A stretch of DNA of 30,835 nt from Pseudomonadota bacterium (GTDB taxonomy: Bacteria > Pseudomonadota > Alphaproteobacteria > Sphingomonadales > Sphingomonadaceae). The translations under genes were made by a program, and so were the position numbers. The notes below the pieces were generated by a model, which worked only from the letters and a program-made list of their open reading frames with translations, ran no database searches and had not been told where the DNA came from. Shown here piece by piece: positions 22,806-30,835 of the stretch (position 1 is the stretch's first letter; every line of letters begins with the position of its first letter). Where the stretch lies: contig JAEWIL010000236.1 of assembly GCA_023387085.1 (NCBI GenBank), positions 1-30,835 of the forward strand, in the 5' to 3' direction.

Positions 22806-24235
22806 TGCGCGGCGTAGCGACCGATATCGGGACCATCCACTTCATCGGCATCGGCGGAATCGGCATGTCGGGGATCGCCGAGGTGATGCACAATTTGGGC
22901 TATCAGGTGCAGGGCAGCGACATCGCCGACAGCTATGTCGTCGAGGGCTTGCGCAAACGCGGCATCAAGGTTGCGATCGGGCACGAGGCATCGAACGTCG
23001 AGGGCGTGGCGGTGGTCGTGACCTCGACCGCGGTCAAGCGCGGCAATCCCGAGGTCGAGGCCGCGCTCGCGCACCGCATCCCCATCGTCCGCCGCGCCGA
23101 AATGCTCGCCGAGCTGATGCGTTTGAAATCGACCGTCGCGATCGCGGGGACGCACGGCAAGACGACGACGACGAGCCTCGTCGCGGCGCTGCTCGATGCG
23201 GGCGGGATCGACCCGACGGTGATCAACGGCGGCATCATTAACAATTACGGCTCGAACGCGCGGCTCGGCGCCTCCGACTGGATGGTGGTCGAGGCCGACG
23301 AGAGCGACGGCAGCTTCCTGCGCCTCGACGGGACGATCGCGGTCGTCACCAACATCGACCCCGAACATCTCGATCATTACGGCAGCTTCGACGCGATCAA
23401 GGACGCCTTCGTCGAGTTCATCGAGAATGTGCCCTTCTATGGCGCGGCAATGCTCTGCCTCGACCATCCCGAGGTGCAGGCGATCATACCGCGCATTCGC
23501 GATCGCCGCATCGTGACCTATGGCTTCTCTGCCCAAGCGGACGTGCGCGGTACCAATGTGACTCCTGGCCCCGACGGCAACCGCTTCGACGTCGTGGTGC
23601 GCGACCGCGACGGGAACAGCCGGACGATCGAGGGCATCCATTTGCCGATGTCGGGCCGCCACAATGTCCAGAACGCGCTGGCAGCGGTTGCGGTCGCGCT
23701 GCACATGGGGGTCAGCGACGACAGGATCGCGTCGGGCTTCAACGGTTTCGCGGGCGTCAAGCGGCGCTTCACCAAGGTCGGCGAGATCGCCGCGGCGGGC
23801 GGTGTCGTCACGGTGATCGACGATTACGCCCACCACCCGGTCGAAATCCGCGCCGTGCTCTCGGCCGCGCGCGAAGGCGCGGGGACGGGGCGGGTCGTCG
23901 CCGTCGTCCAGCCGCACCGCTTTACGCGGCTGCGCGACCATATGGACGATTTCCAGCAGGCGTTTAACGACGCCGACATGGTGCTGGCATTGCCGGTCTA
24001 TGCTGCGGGCGAAAGCCCGATCGAGGACGTGTCGTCGGACGCACTTGTACGGGGCCTGCGCGACCGCGGTCACCGCCATGCCGCGACTGTCGCCGATGCG
24101 GGAGCGCTCGCGGCGACGGTGGCCGATGCCATCGATGCCGGAACGCTGGCCGCCGGCGATATGATCATCTGCCTCGGTGCGGGCGACATCACCAAGATCG
24201 CAGCGGGGCTGGCCGCGGCGGTGGAGGCGGCGTGA
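22805..24235 (+). CDS. murC: UDP-N-acetylmuramate:L-alanine ligase
   Basis: This 476-residue ligase starts the stem peptide by adding L-Ala to UDP-MurNAc. Typical motifs are IHFIGIGGIGMSGIAEV, the ATP loop GTHGKTTTTSL (Lys119), VVEADESDGSFLRL, VTNIDPEHLDHYGSFD, GRHNVQNALAAVAVAL and VIDDYAHHPVEIRAVL. These canonical motifs separate it from the divergent paralogue at 1525-2910. Its ATG shares one base with the murG stop (TGATG), and its stop overlaps the murB GTG. Confidence 0.97.
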   Translation: MRGVATDIGTIHFIGIGGIGMSGIAEVMHNLGYQVQGSDIADSYVVEGLRKRGIKVAIGHEASNVEGVAVVVTSTAVKRGNPEVEAALAHRIPIVRRAEMLAELMRLKSTVAIAGTHGKTTTTSLVAALLDAGGIDPTVINGGIINNYGSNARLGASDWMVVEADESDGSFLRLDGTIAVVTNIDPEHLDHYGSFDAIKDAFVEFIENVPFYGAAMLCLDHPEVQAIIPRIRDRRIVTYGFSAQADVRGTNVTPGPDGNRFDVVVRDRDGNSRTIEGIHLPMSGRHNVQNALAAVAVALHMGVSDDRIASGFNGFAGVKRRFTKVGEIAAAGGVVTVIDDYAHHPVEIRAVLSAAREGAGTGRVVAVVQPHRFTRLRDHMDDFQQAFNDADMVLALPVYAAGESPIEDVSSDALVRGLRDRGHRHAATVADAGALAATVADAIDAGTLAAGDMIICLGAGDITKIAAGLAAAVEAA

Positions 24236-25131
24236 CCGCCACGGCCACCCTCCCGGCCGTTCGCGGCAAGCTGACGGCGAAGGCGCCGCTGGCGCCGCTC
24301 GTCTGGTTCAAATCCGGCGGTCCCGCCGACTGGCTGTTCGAGCCGAAGGACGCCGACGATCTCGCCGACTTCCTCCGCGATCTCGACCCAGCCATTCCGG
24401 TGATGGCGCTCGGCCTCGGCTCGAACCTCATCGTCCGCGATGGCGGCTTCCCCGGCGTCGTCGTCCGGCTGGGTAAGGCCTTTGCCAAGGTAGAGGCGAT
24501 CGACGCGGTAACATTGCGCTGCGGCGGCGGTGCATCGGGTATCCTCGTTTCCTCGACCGCGCGCGACGCGGGGATCGCAGGCATGGAATTTCTTCGCTCG
24601 ATACCCGGCACAGTCGGCGGCTTCGTTCGCATGAACGGCGGCGCCTATGGCCGTGAGGTCAAGGATATTCTGGTCGATTGCGAGATTGTTCTGCGCTCGG
24701 GGCAGCGCAAGTTTCTTGGCCTTGACGAGCTTGGCTATAGTTACCGCCACAGCGAACTGCCCGAAGGCGCCGTCGTAATCGGCGCCACCTTCCGTGGCTA
24801 CCGCGATGAACCCGCCACCATCCAAGCCGAAATGGACCGCATCTCGGCGAGCCGCGAAGCGTCGCAGCCGCTGCGGTCGAAGACCGGCGGTTCGACCTTC
24901 AAGAACCCCGATGGCCACAAGGCCTGGCAACTCGTCGACGAAGCCGGCTGCCGCGGCTTCGCCGTCGGCGGCGCGCAGGTGAGCGAGAAGCATACCAATT
25001 TCCTCATCAACACGGGTGAGGCGACGAGCGCCGATATCGAGGCGCTCGGCGAGGAAGTCCGCCGCCGGGTGAAAGCGAAGAGCGGCATCGAACTGCAATG
25101 GGAAATACAGCGCGTGGGAATCGAGAAGTGA
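24232..25131 (+). CDS. murB: UDP-N-acetylenolpyruvoylglucosamine reductase
   Basis: This 299-residue FAD enzyme reduces enolpyruvyl-UDP-GlcNAc to UDP-MurNAc with NADPH, giving the substrate of MurC. It has GLGSNLIVRDGGFPGVV for FAD binding, FLRSIPGTVGGFVRMNGGAYGRE, YRHSELPEGAVVIGATF and the catalytic-Ser motif GGSTFKNPDGHKAWQLVDEAGCRG, then VGGAQVSEKHTNFLIN. Length and motifs fit the shorter type II MurB. GTG start in a GTGA overlap with murC; the stop overlaps the ddl GTG. Confidence 0.96.
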   Translation: MTATATLPAVRGKLTAKAPLAPLVWFKSGGPADWLFEPKDADDLADFLRDLDPAIPVMALGLGSNLIVRDGGFPGVVVRLGKAFAKVEAIDAVTLRCGGGASGILVSSTARDAGIAGMEFLRSIPGTVGGFVRMNGGAYGREVKDILVDCEIVLRSGQRKFLGLDELGYSYRHSELPEGAVVIGATFRGYRDEPATIQAEMDRISASREASQPLRSKTGGSTFKNPDGHKAWQLVDEAGCRGFAVGGAQVSEKHTNFLINTGEATSADIEALGEEVRRRVKAKSGIELQWEIQRVGIEK

Positions 25132-26051
25132 GCCGGGGTCCGTGGCATGTCGCCGTCCTGATGGGCGGCTGGTCCGCCGAGCGCGAAGTGTCGCTGATGA
25201 GCGGCAAGGGCATCGCCGACGCGCTGGAATCGCGCGGCCATAAGGTCACGCGCATCGACATGAACCGCGACGTCGCGCAGCGGCTTACCGAGGCGAAGCC
25301 CGATGTCGTCTTCAACGCGCTCCACGGGGTTCCGGGCGAGGACGGGACGGTGCAGGGCATGCTCGACCTGATGGGCCTCAAATATACCCACAGCGGGTTG
25401 GTTACCTCGGTGATCGCCATCGACAAGGAATTGACGAAGCAGGCGCTCGTGCCGCATGGTATCCCCATGCCGGCAGGGACCATGGTCGACAGCGAGAGCC
25501 TCTTTTCCATCGACCCGCTGCCGCGCCCCTATGTGCTGAAACCCGTCAACGAAGGCTCGTCGGTCGGCGTCGCCATCGTCAAGGACGACAGCAATTACGG
25601 CAACCCGATCGCGCGCGAAGCCGTCGGGCCGTGGCAGGAGTTCGACCGCTTGCTCGCCGAACCTTTCATCAAGGGTCGGGAACTGACCGTTGCGGTGCTC
25701 GGCGACGAGGCGCTTGGCGTCACCGAACTTCGCGTCAAGTCGGGCTTCTACGATTATGACGCCAAATATACCGAGGGTCTGACCGAGCATGTCTGTCCCG
25801 CCGACGTCCCCGCCGACATCGCGCAGCGGATGAAGGACCTCGCCGTCCAGTCGCACCGCCTGCTCGGTTGCAAGGGCGCCTCGCGCTCCGATTTTCGCTG
25901 GGACGACGAGCATGGCCTCGCGGGCATCTTCCTGCTCGAGGTCAATACACAGCCCGGCATGACGCCGCTCAGCCTCGTGCCCGAACAGGCGCGCGCCATT
26001 GGCATGGATTATGCCGAACTCGTCGAACGCATCGTGGAGGAAGCGTTATGA
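25128..26051 (+). CDS. ddl: D-alanine:D-alanine ligase
   Basis: This 307-residue ATP-grasp enzyme joins two D-Ala for use by MurF. Seen are VLMGGWSAEREVSLMSGKGIA at the N-terminus, NALHGVPGEDGTVQGMLDLMG, YVLKPVNEGSSVGVAIV for ATP binding, and the metal- and phosphate-binding FLLEVNTQPGMTPLSLVPEQA near the end. GTG 25128 is chosen because it repeats the GTGA overlap seen at other junctions here and gives the normal N-terminus; ATG 25098 would extend it by 10 residues and overlap murB by 34 bases. It is the ddlB-type copy expected before ftsQ. Confidence 0.95.
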   Translation: MSRGPWHVAVLMGGWSAEREVSLMSGKGIADALESRGHKVTRIDMNRDVAQRLTEAKPDVVFNALHGVPGEDGTVQGMLDLMGLKYTHSGLVTSVIAIDKELTKQALVPHGIPMPAGTMVDSESLFSIDPLPRPYVLKPVNEGSSVGVAIVKDDSNYGNPIAREAVGPWQEFDRLLAEPFIKGRELTVAVLGDEALGVTELRVKSGFYDYDAKYTEGLTEHVCPADVPADIAQRMKDLAVQSHRLLGCKGASRSDFRWDDEHGLAGIFLLEVNTQPGMTPLSLVPEQARAIGMDYAELVERIVEEAL

Positions 26052-26989
26052 GCAGCACGCGGATCAAGCGCGGAAAGGCGCCGCCGCGGCGCCCGGTACG
26101 CGCGCCGAAGAAACGGCGGCGGGTCCAGCAGTCGCGTCTAAACATGGTGATCAACGCATTGCCCGTCACTCCCGCGACGCTGCAGCGCATCGCCAACTGG
26201 ACGATCGGCCTCGGCCTCGCCGCGGTGATCGCGATCGGCGCGCATGCGATGGGCGTTACCGCGAAGATTCACGAGGAATATGCCCAAGCGGTCGGCCGCG
26301 CGGGGTTCCAGGTCAAGAAGGTCGAAGTCGTCGGTGCCGACCGCATCGACCGGCTGAAGGTCTATGACATCGCGCTCGCGCAGAAGGACCGGTCGATGGC
26401 CGCGGTCGATCTCGAGGATGTGCGTCACGATCTGATGCAATATGGCTGGATCAAGGACGCGCGAGTCTCGCGCCGCCTGCCCGATACGCTGGTCGTCGAT
26501 ATCGTCGAGCGCAGCCCCGCTGCGATCTGGCAGCACAACAATCGCCTGTCGCTGATCGACGAAAAGGGCGTCGTCCTCGAACCCGTCAGCGTCGCAACGA
26601 TGCCTGACCTGCCGCTTGTCATCGGCCCGCGCGCGAACCAGCGCGCGCAGGATCTCGAACGCCTGCTGGCCGAAGCGAGCAGCCTCAAGGAATTGCTTGC
26701 CGGCGCGACATGGGTCGGCAACCGTCGCTGGGATCTCCGTTTCCGCAGCGGCGAGACGCTGTCGCTTCCCGAGGGCGAGCCCCAGGCAAAGGCGGCGCTC
26801 GCCAAATTCGCGCATATGGACGGCGCCAACCGGCTGCTCGGTCGCGGCATCCTGCGTTTCGACATGCGCGATCCCACGCGCTTCGTCCTGCGCCTGCCGC
26901 ACGAAGGACAGGTCGCGCCCGCCAAGCTCAACGATGCCAGGGACGCCGCCGATGCCGTCGCGGCCGCGAGCGCGGCGGAGAAGGGATAA
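26048..26989 (+). CDS. ftsQ: Cell division protein FtsQ
   Basis: This 313-residue bitopic protein is a hub of the divisome, joining FtsL/FtsB and FtsW/FtsI in the periplasm. A basic cytoplasmic N-terminus (RRPVRAPKKRRRVQQ) precedes one membrane helix at about residues 48-70. A POTRA domain follows (FQVKKVEVVGADRIDRLKVYD, then DLMQYGWIKDARVSRRLPDTLVVDIVERSPAAIWQ), and after it the beta domain. ATG 26048 overlaps the ddl stop (ATGA). Three bases separate its stop from the ftsA ATG. Confidence 0.95.
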   Translation: MSSTRIKRGKAPPRRPVRAPKKRRRVQQSRLNMVINALPVTPATLQRIANWTIGLGLAAVIAIGAHAMGVTAKIHEEYAQAVGRAGFQVKKVEVVGADRIDRLKVYDIALAQKDRSMAAVDLEDVRHDLMQYGWIKDARVSRRLPDTLVVDIVERSPAAIWQHNNRLSLIDEKGVVLEPVSVATMPDLPLVIGPRANQRAQDLERLLAEASSLKELLAGATWVGNRRWDLRFRSGETLSLPEGEPQAKAALAKFAHMDGANRLLGRGILRFDMRDPTRFVLRLPHEGQVAPAKLNDARDAADAVAAASAAEKG

Positions 26990-26992
26990 GTC

Positions 26993-28249
26993 ATGCCGCC
27001 GCCGCGCATCGAAAAGATCATCACCGCGCTCGATGTCGGGTCGTGGAAGGTCTGCGCGCTGATCGCGGGGCAGGCGGCAGACGGCCAGCTTCATGTCCTC
27101 GGCACCGGCCAGCGCGAGAGCCGCGGCGTCCAGCGCGGCTATGTCGCCGACATGGAGCAGACCGAGCATGTCGTGCGCGAGGCGATCGAACAGGCCGAAC
27201 GGATCGCGGGGCTCAACATCGACGATGTCTGGGTCGGCTTTTCGGCGGGCAGCCTGCTGAGCGACGTCGCGCCCATCGAAAGCGAGCTAGGCGGACACCG
27301 CATCGAACAGGAAGATATCGACGACCTGCTCGCCGCCGGCCGCGCCGGGATCGACCCCGAGGGCCGGATGATCCTGCACGCGCAGCCGGCGCTGTACACG
27401 CTCGACGGCCTCACCGGGGTGAAGAACCCGATCGGCCTCCACGCCGACCGGCTCGGCGTCGACATCCACATCATCATGGCCGATGGCGCGCCGGTCCGGA
27501 ATCTCGAGGCCGCCGTTCGTCAGGCGCATCTCGACGTCAACGCGGTCGTTGCCTCACCCATCGCGGCGGGGCTCGCCTGCCTGTCCGACGAGGAACGCGA
27601 TCTTGGCGTCGCGCTCGTCGAACTCGGCGCCGCGGTGACGACGGTTTCGCTCTATGCCGGCGGCATGCTCGTCGAGATGGCGTCGCTGCCGTTCGGCGCC
27701 AGCGACATTACCGACGACATCGCCTCGGCCTTCGGGATCCGGCGCAGCCAGGCACAGCGGCTCCAGAGCTTCTACGGTTCCGCCTCGGCCAGCCCGCGTG
27801 ACAATAACGAGATTATCGAACTTGATCCGGGCGCGCCGGCAGGCAGCGATTCGCCCCGCATCACGCGGGCGCAATTGGTGGCGGTGATCCGTCAGCGGCT
27901 CGACGCGATGATGGGGGACATCGGCAGGACTTTGAAAGACCTGCATTTCGTCGGCCCGGTCGGCCGTCAGGTCGTCCTCGTCGGCGGCGGCGCCGACCTG
28001 AAAGGCATTGCCGACTACACGCAGAGCGCGCTTGGCCGCGCGGCGCGCGTCGGGCGACCGCGCGGGCTGCACGGCCTGCCCGATGCCCATGGCGGACCGG
28101 CTTTCGCGACGCTCGCGGGTCTGGTTCTCTATGCGGCGTCGGACCCCGTCGACCTGCGCGATCTGCCGATGATGGCGCAGGACGTCTACCGGCCGAAGAA
28201 TGCTGGCATCATCAACCGATTGATGGCGGCATTGAAAAGCAGTTTTTAG
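26993..28249 (+). CDS. ftsA: Cell division protein FtsA
   Basis: This 418-residue actin-like ATPase tethers FtsZ filaments to the inner membrane. ITALDVGSWKVCALIAG is the first phosphate loop, followed by the SHS2-type 1C domain (about residues 80-160). GVALVELGAAVTTVSLYAGGMLVEM and QVVLVGGGADLKGIADY are the further actin-fold motifs. The C-terminus INRLMAALKSSF is the amphipathic membrane-targeting helix. A GGAGAAGGGA sequence in the ftsQ end serves as ribosome binding site. A 152-base gap follows before ftsZ. Confidence 0.97.
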   Translation: MPPPRIEKIITALDVGSWKVCALIAGQAADGQLHVLGTGQRESRGVQRGYVADMEQTEHVVREAIEQAERIAGLNIDDVWVGFSAGSLLSDVAPIESELGGHRIEQEDIDDLLAAGRAGIDPEGRMILHAQPALYTLDGLTGVKNPIGLHADRLGVDIHIIMADGAPVRNLEAAVRQAHLDVNAVVASPIAAGLACLSDEERDLGVALVELGAAVTTVSLYAGGMLVEMASLPFGASDITDDIASAFGIRRSQAQRLQSFYGSASASPRDNNEIIELDPGAPAGSDSPRITRAQLVAVIRQRLDAMMGDIGRTLKDLHFVGPVGRQVVLVGGGADLKGIADYTQSALGRAARVGRPRGLHGLPDAHGGPAFATLAGLVLYAASDPVDLRDLPMMAQDVYRPKNAGIINRLMAALKSSF

Positions 28250-28401
28250 ATGGCGAACGCCCGAAAGGTTAATTTTTTGGGTGATTCCCGCGTCACAATA
28301 GTGCAATGCGATATCAGAATTCCGGACGGTGGGACTAACGTCCGGATAGGTCGCAAGGTGAGGGAAGCGGCGCTGGTCCGCCGCTGCAGGGAGATTGGTT
28401 G
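28250..28401 (+). promoter_or_regulatory. ftsA-ftsZ intergenic region with GANTC site and two hairpins
   Basis: This is the only sizeable gap in the cluster and probably holds an ftsZ promoter. It contains one GANTC site (GATTC, 28283-28287) next to an AT-rich stretch. An 8-bp inverted repeat follows (TCCGGACG 28321-28328, CGTCCGGA 28339-28346, 10-base loop). A 7-bp hairpin comes last (AGCGGCG 28366-28372, CGCCGCT 28379-28385), ending 2 bases before the AGGGAG ribosome binding site (28388-28393). The hairpins could affect mRNA stability or ribosome access. I could not place -35 and -10 elements with confidence. Confidence 0.5.
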
Positions 28402-29868
28402 ATGAGCATCAATATTGGCCCGCCGCAGGTCGATGAGCTGAAGCCGCGCATCGCGGTCATCGGGGTCGGCGGCGCGGGTGGCAATGCCATCGCAAACATG
28501 ATCGCGGCGCGCGTCGAAGGCGTCGATTTCGTTGTCGCGAATACCGACGCGCAGGCGCTGAACGCGTCGCCGGCGGAACGCCGCATCCAGCTGGGGACGC
28601 AGATCACCCAGGGGCTGGGCGCTGGCTCGCGGCCCGAGGTCGGCCGCGCGGCGGCCGAGGAAAGCATCGCGCAGGTCGAAGAGGCGCTGAACGGCGCGCA
28701 TATGTGCTTCGTTGCGGCCGGCATGGGCGGCGGCACCGGCACCGGTGCGGCTCCTGTCATCGCCAAGGCGGCGCGCGACCGCGGCATTTTGACCGTCGGC
28801 GTCGTGACCAAGCCCTTCACTTTCGAGGGCAACCGCCGCATGCGGTCGGCAGAGGCCGGCATTGCCGAGCTGCAGGATCATGTCGACACGCTGATCGTCA
28901 TCCCGAACCAGAATCTCTTTCTCGTCGCTAACCCGAACACGACCTTCAAGGAAGCGTTCACCATGGCCGACGAAGTGCTGCAGCAGGGCGTGCGCGGGAT
29001 TACCGACTTGATGGTCATGCCCGGCCTCATCAACCTCGACTTCGCCGACGTGCGCAGCGTGATGCGCGAGATGGGCAAGGCGATGATGGGCACCGGCGAA
29101 GCCGAAGGCGACGGCCGCGCGCTCGAAGCCGCGCAAAAGGCGATCGCCAATCCGCTGCTCGACGGCGTGTCGATGGCGGGCGCGAAGGGCGTCATCATCT
29201 CGATCACCGGCGGCGAGGATATGCGCCTGATGGAGGTCGACGAGGCCGCGAACCATATTCGCGAGCTTGTCGATCCCGACGCGAACATCATCTGGGGCAG
29301 CGCCTTCAACGACAGCCTCGATGGCAAGATTCGCGTTTCGGTCGTTGCGACCGGCATCGACGGCACCGGCGAGACGGCGACGCAGGCAGCGCCCGCGACG
29401 CGCAGCTTCTCGTTCCAGCCCGCGCGCACCGTTGCGCCCGCGCCCGTTGCCGAAGAGGTGGTTGAATCCGCCGCACCGGAAGCCGCGGTCGAAGCGCCGG
29501 CCGAGACCGACGCCGATCCGGCGCCCGGTTTCTCGCTCGGCGATGCGCCCGAGGCGCCCGCGGCCGCGGACGAGCCGATGGAACTGTCGCACATCGCGGC
29601 CTCCTATGACGACACCGCGGACGAACTCGTCCTCAGCGAACCCGAAGCGCCTGCTCCCGGCGCCTATCAGCCGGCTCCGGCCGCTGCCGGTGCAGCCGCG
29701 CCGCAGGCAGCGCCGGCCGAGGACGGTCCCGCGCGGACAATGGGTGGTGGGACGCTGTTCGAGCGCATGTCACGCCTGTCGCGTGGGTCCGCCGCGCCCG
29801 AGCGCGAGGAGGACAAGGAAGACGGGATCGATATTCCCCGCTTCCTGGGACGGCAAAATAATCAGTAA
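28402..29868 (+). CDS. ftsZ: Cell division protein FtsZ
   Basis: This 488-residue tubulin-like GTPase forms the Z ring. It has IAVIGVGGAGGNAIANMI, NTDAQAL, the GTP-binding signature AGMGGGTGTGAAPVIA (about residues 105-120), and the T7 loop NLDFADVRSVM (about 209-219) for GTP hydrolysis by the neighbouring subunit. The globular core ends near residue 325. A linker of about 145 residues rich in Ala, Pro and Glu follows, then the conserved C-terminal peptide GIDIPRFLGRQNNQ, which binds FtsA and other partners. ATG 28402 follows AGGGAG by 8 bases; the TTG one codon earlier is less likely. Long linkers are usual in alphaproteobacteria. Confidence 0.98.
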   Translation: MSINIGPPQVDELKPRIAVIGVGGAGGNAIANMIAARVEGVDFVVANTDAQALNASPAERRIQLGTQITQGLGAGSRPEVGRAAAEESIAQVEEALNGAHMCFVAAGMGGGTGTGAAPVIAKAARDRGILTVGVVTKPFTFEGNRRMRSAEAGIAELQDHVDTLIVIPNQNLFLVANPNTTFKEAFTMADEVLQQGVRGITDLMVMPGLINLDFADVRSVMREMGKAMMGTGEAEGDGRALEAAQKAIANPLLDGVSMAGAKGVIISITGGEDMRLMEVDEAANHIRELVDPDANIIWGSAFNDSLDGKIRVSVVATGIDGTGETATQAAPATRSFSFQPARTVAPAPVAEEVVESAAPEAAVEAPAETDADPAPGFSLGDAPEAPAAADEPMELSHIAASYDDTADELVLSEPEAPAPGAYQPAPAAAGAAAPQAAPAEDGPARTMGGGTLFERMSRLSRGSAAPEREEDKEDGIDIPRFLGRQNNQ

Positions 29869-29951
29869 CGGGGTAGCGAACGGCCGCTGCCCCGGGCAAG
29901 GCCGGCCTGAAATCGGGATGATCTGACTTGCCCCTGCGGCTACGAAAAGCA

Positions 29952-30835
29952 ATGCGGCGAACGCGTTCGACCGTCGCGCGGGCATTGGGCGTTCTTCTGA
30001 TGTCGAGCGCCCTTGCCACGCCGGCGCTTGCGATGCAGGCGGCAACGCCTGATGCCGCCACGAAGGCGGCGATGGACCGGCGGACAGCGGCGCGCGCGCT
30101 TTTGTCGTCGGCCCTCGGCCGGCTCGCGACGAACAACGGCGATCCCGCCGCGTTGCTCGACGCCGGTCGCGCTTCGATCGAACTCGACGATTATCGCGCT
30201 GCCGTCGGCTTTCTGACCCGCGCCGAACAGGCGAAGCCGCGCGACGGCGCGATCAAGGCTGCGCTCGGATCGGCGATGGTGCATATGGAAAGCCCGACCC
30301 GCGCGCTCGATTATTTCGGAGAAGCGCAGCTTTTGGGCGCACCCGAGCGGGTCTTCCTCGCCGACCGCGCGCTCGCGCGCGATCTGCTCGGTCAACAGGA
30401 TGCCGCGCAGCGCGACTATCAACTCGCGCTGTCGATCGCGCCCAACGACGAGGTTACTCGCCGTTATGCCTTGTCGCTCGGGATCAGCGGCGAAGCCGAC
30501 CGCGCGGTGCAATTGCTGACGCCGCAGCTTCGCGCGCAGGACCGCGCGGCGTGGCGGACTCGCGCGATGATCCTCGCGATGAACGGCCGCAACGACGAGG
30601 CGACCGAGATCGTCAACGCGACCATGCCGGCTGCGCTCGCCCAGAATATCCTGCCCTATCTGACGCAAATGGATCGCCTCAATCCCGCGCAGCAGGCCGC
30701 GGCGGCACATTTCGGCCGCTTCCCGTCGGGCCAGCTCGGCCCGCCGCGCAAGCCGGTGCAGATGGCGGCCGCGACGCCAACGCCAACCCCTGCGCCGGTT
30801 GCGGGCGGCAAGCGTCCTTCGGATCGCGGCAAGCC
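29952..30835 (+). CDS. Secreted TPR-repeat protein, 3' end outside the window
   Basis: The frame from ATG 29952 stays open to the window edge (294 codons seen). It starts MRRTRSTVARALGVLLMSSA and has a signal peptide ending near ALATPALA. Helical repeats with TPR character cover about residues 50-230, for example DYRAAVGFLTRAEQAKPRDG, ALDYFGEAQLLGAPERVFLA and DAAQRDYQLALSIAPND. A Pro- and Thr-rich linker (about 265-285) begins before the edge. In related genomes TPR proteins after ftsZ can end in a SPOR domain that binds septal glycan; whether this one does cannot be seen here. The 83-base gap after ftsZ shows only short GC palindromes and no clear terminator. Confidence 0.8.
   Translation, partial: MRRTRSTVARALGVLLMSSALATPALAMQAATPDAATKAAMDRRTAARALLSSALGRLATNNGDPAALLDAGRASIELDDYRAAVGFLTRAEQAKPRDGAIKAALGSAMVHMESPTRALDYFGEAQLLGAPERVFLADRALARDLLGQQDAAQRDYQLALSIAPNDEVTRRYALSLGISGEADRAVQLLTPQLRAQDRAAWRTRAMILAMNGRNDEATEIVNATMPAALAQNILPYLTQMDRLNPAQQAAAAHFGRFPSGQLGPPRKPVQMAAATPTPTPAPVAGGKRPSDRGK

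Noticed and set aside
25098..25127. Earlier ATG start for ddl
   Set aside because: It would overlap murB by 34 bases and add residues outside the family; GTG 25128 fits the junction pattern of the cluster.
28269..28290. Possible CtrA box (TTAA-N7-TTAA) before ftsZ
   Set aside because: Only the first TTAA half is present; the second half reads GGTG at the required distance.
29869..29951. Terminator after ftsZ
   Set aside because: TGCCCCGGGCA and AGGCCGGCCT are short GC palindromes with no T tract and nearly no loop, so termination is not supported.

Overview
The window is a high-GC chromosomal segment from an alphaproteobacterium, most likely Sphingomonadales (Sphingopyxis or Sphingomonas type). 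This assignment rests on gene order, protein style and GANTC (CcrM-type) sites near cell-division promoters; no database search was possible. It shows no phage, insertion sequence, CRISPR array or tRNA, and is mainly a conserved housekeeping region.

Layout. Positions 1-1365 hold the ribosomal protein operon rpsF-rpsR-rplI on the minus strand, with a clear intrinsic terminator (56-88) and a structured leader before rpsF. Positions 1525-3950 hold a divergent pair: a MurC/Mpl-like Mur ligase (minus) and an LD-carboxypeptidase (plus), separated by a REP-like palindromic repeat. Positions 3995-6266 carry fabD, fabG and a small secreted protein of unknown function. A TonB-dependent receptor of ZnuD-like style lies on the minus strand (6323-8401), with an AT-rich dyad in front of it. 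Positions 8598-11100 carry a cysteine synthase gene followed by two overlapping genes for membrane proteins of unknown function.

From 11396 to 29868 lies a complete division and cell wall (dcw) cluster: mraZ-rsmH-ftsL-ftsI-murE-murF-mraY-murD-ftsW-murG-murC-murB-ddl-ftsQ-ftsA-ftsZ. Most junctions overlap by 1-8 bases, so translation is probably coupled along the chain. The only sizeable gap, 152 bases before ftsZ, holds a GANTC site and two hairpins. The window ends inside a secreted TPR protein gene after ftsZ.

How the genes work together: MurC, D, E and F, Ddl, MraY and MurG build lipid II from UDP-MurNAc (made by MurB). FtsW and FtsI polymerise and crosslink it at the septum. FtsZ, A, Q and L assemble and control the divisome. 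The Mpl-like ligase and LD-carboxypeptidase would return wall fragments to the same precursor pool. The strongest regulatory signal is a 10-base periodic CCC repeat array upstream of mraZ, which fits a MraZ operator. I found no clearly novel system. The best leads are the divergent Mur ligase, the regulatory DNA before mraZ and ftsZ, and the dyad before the TonB receptor.
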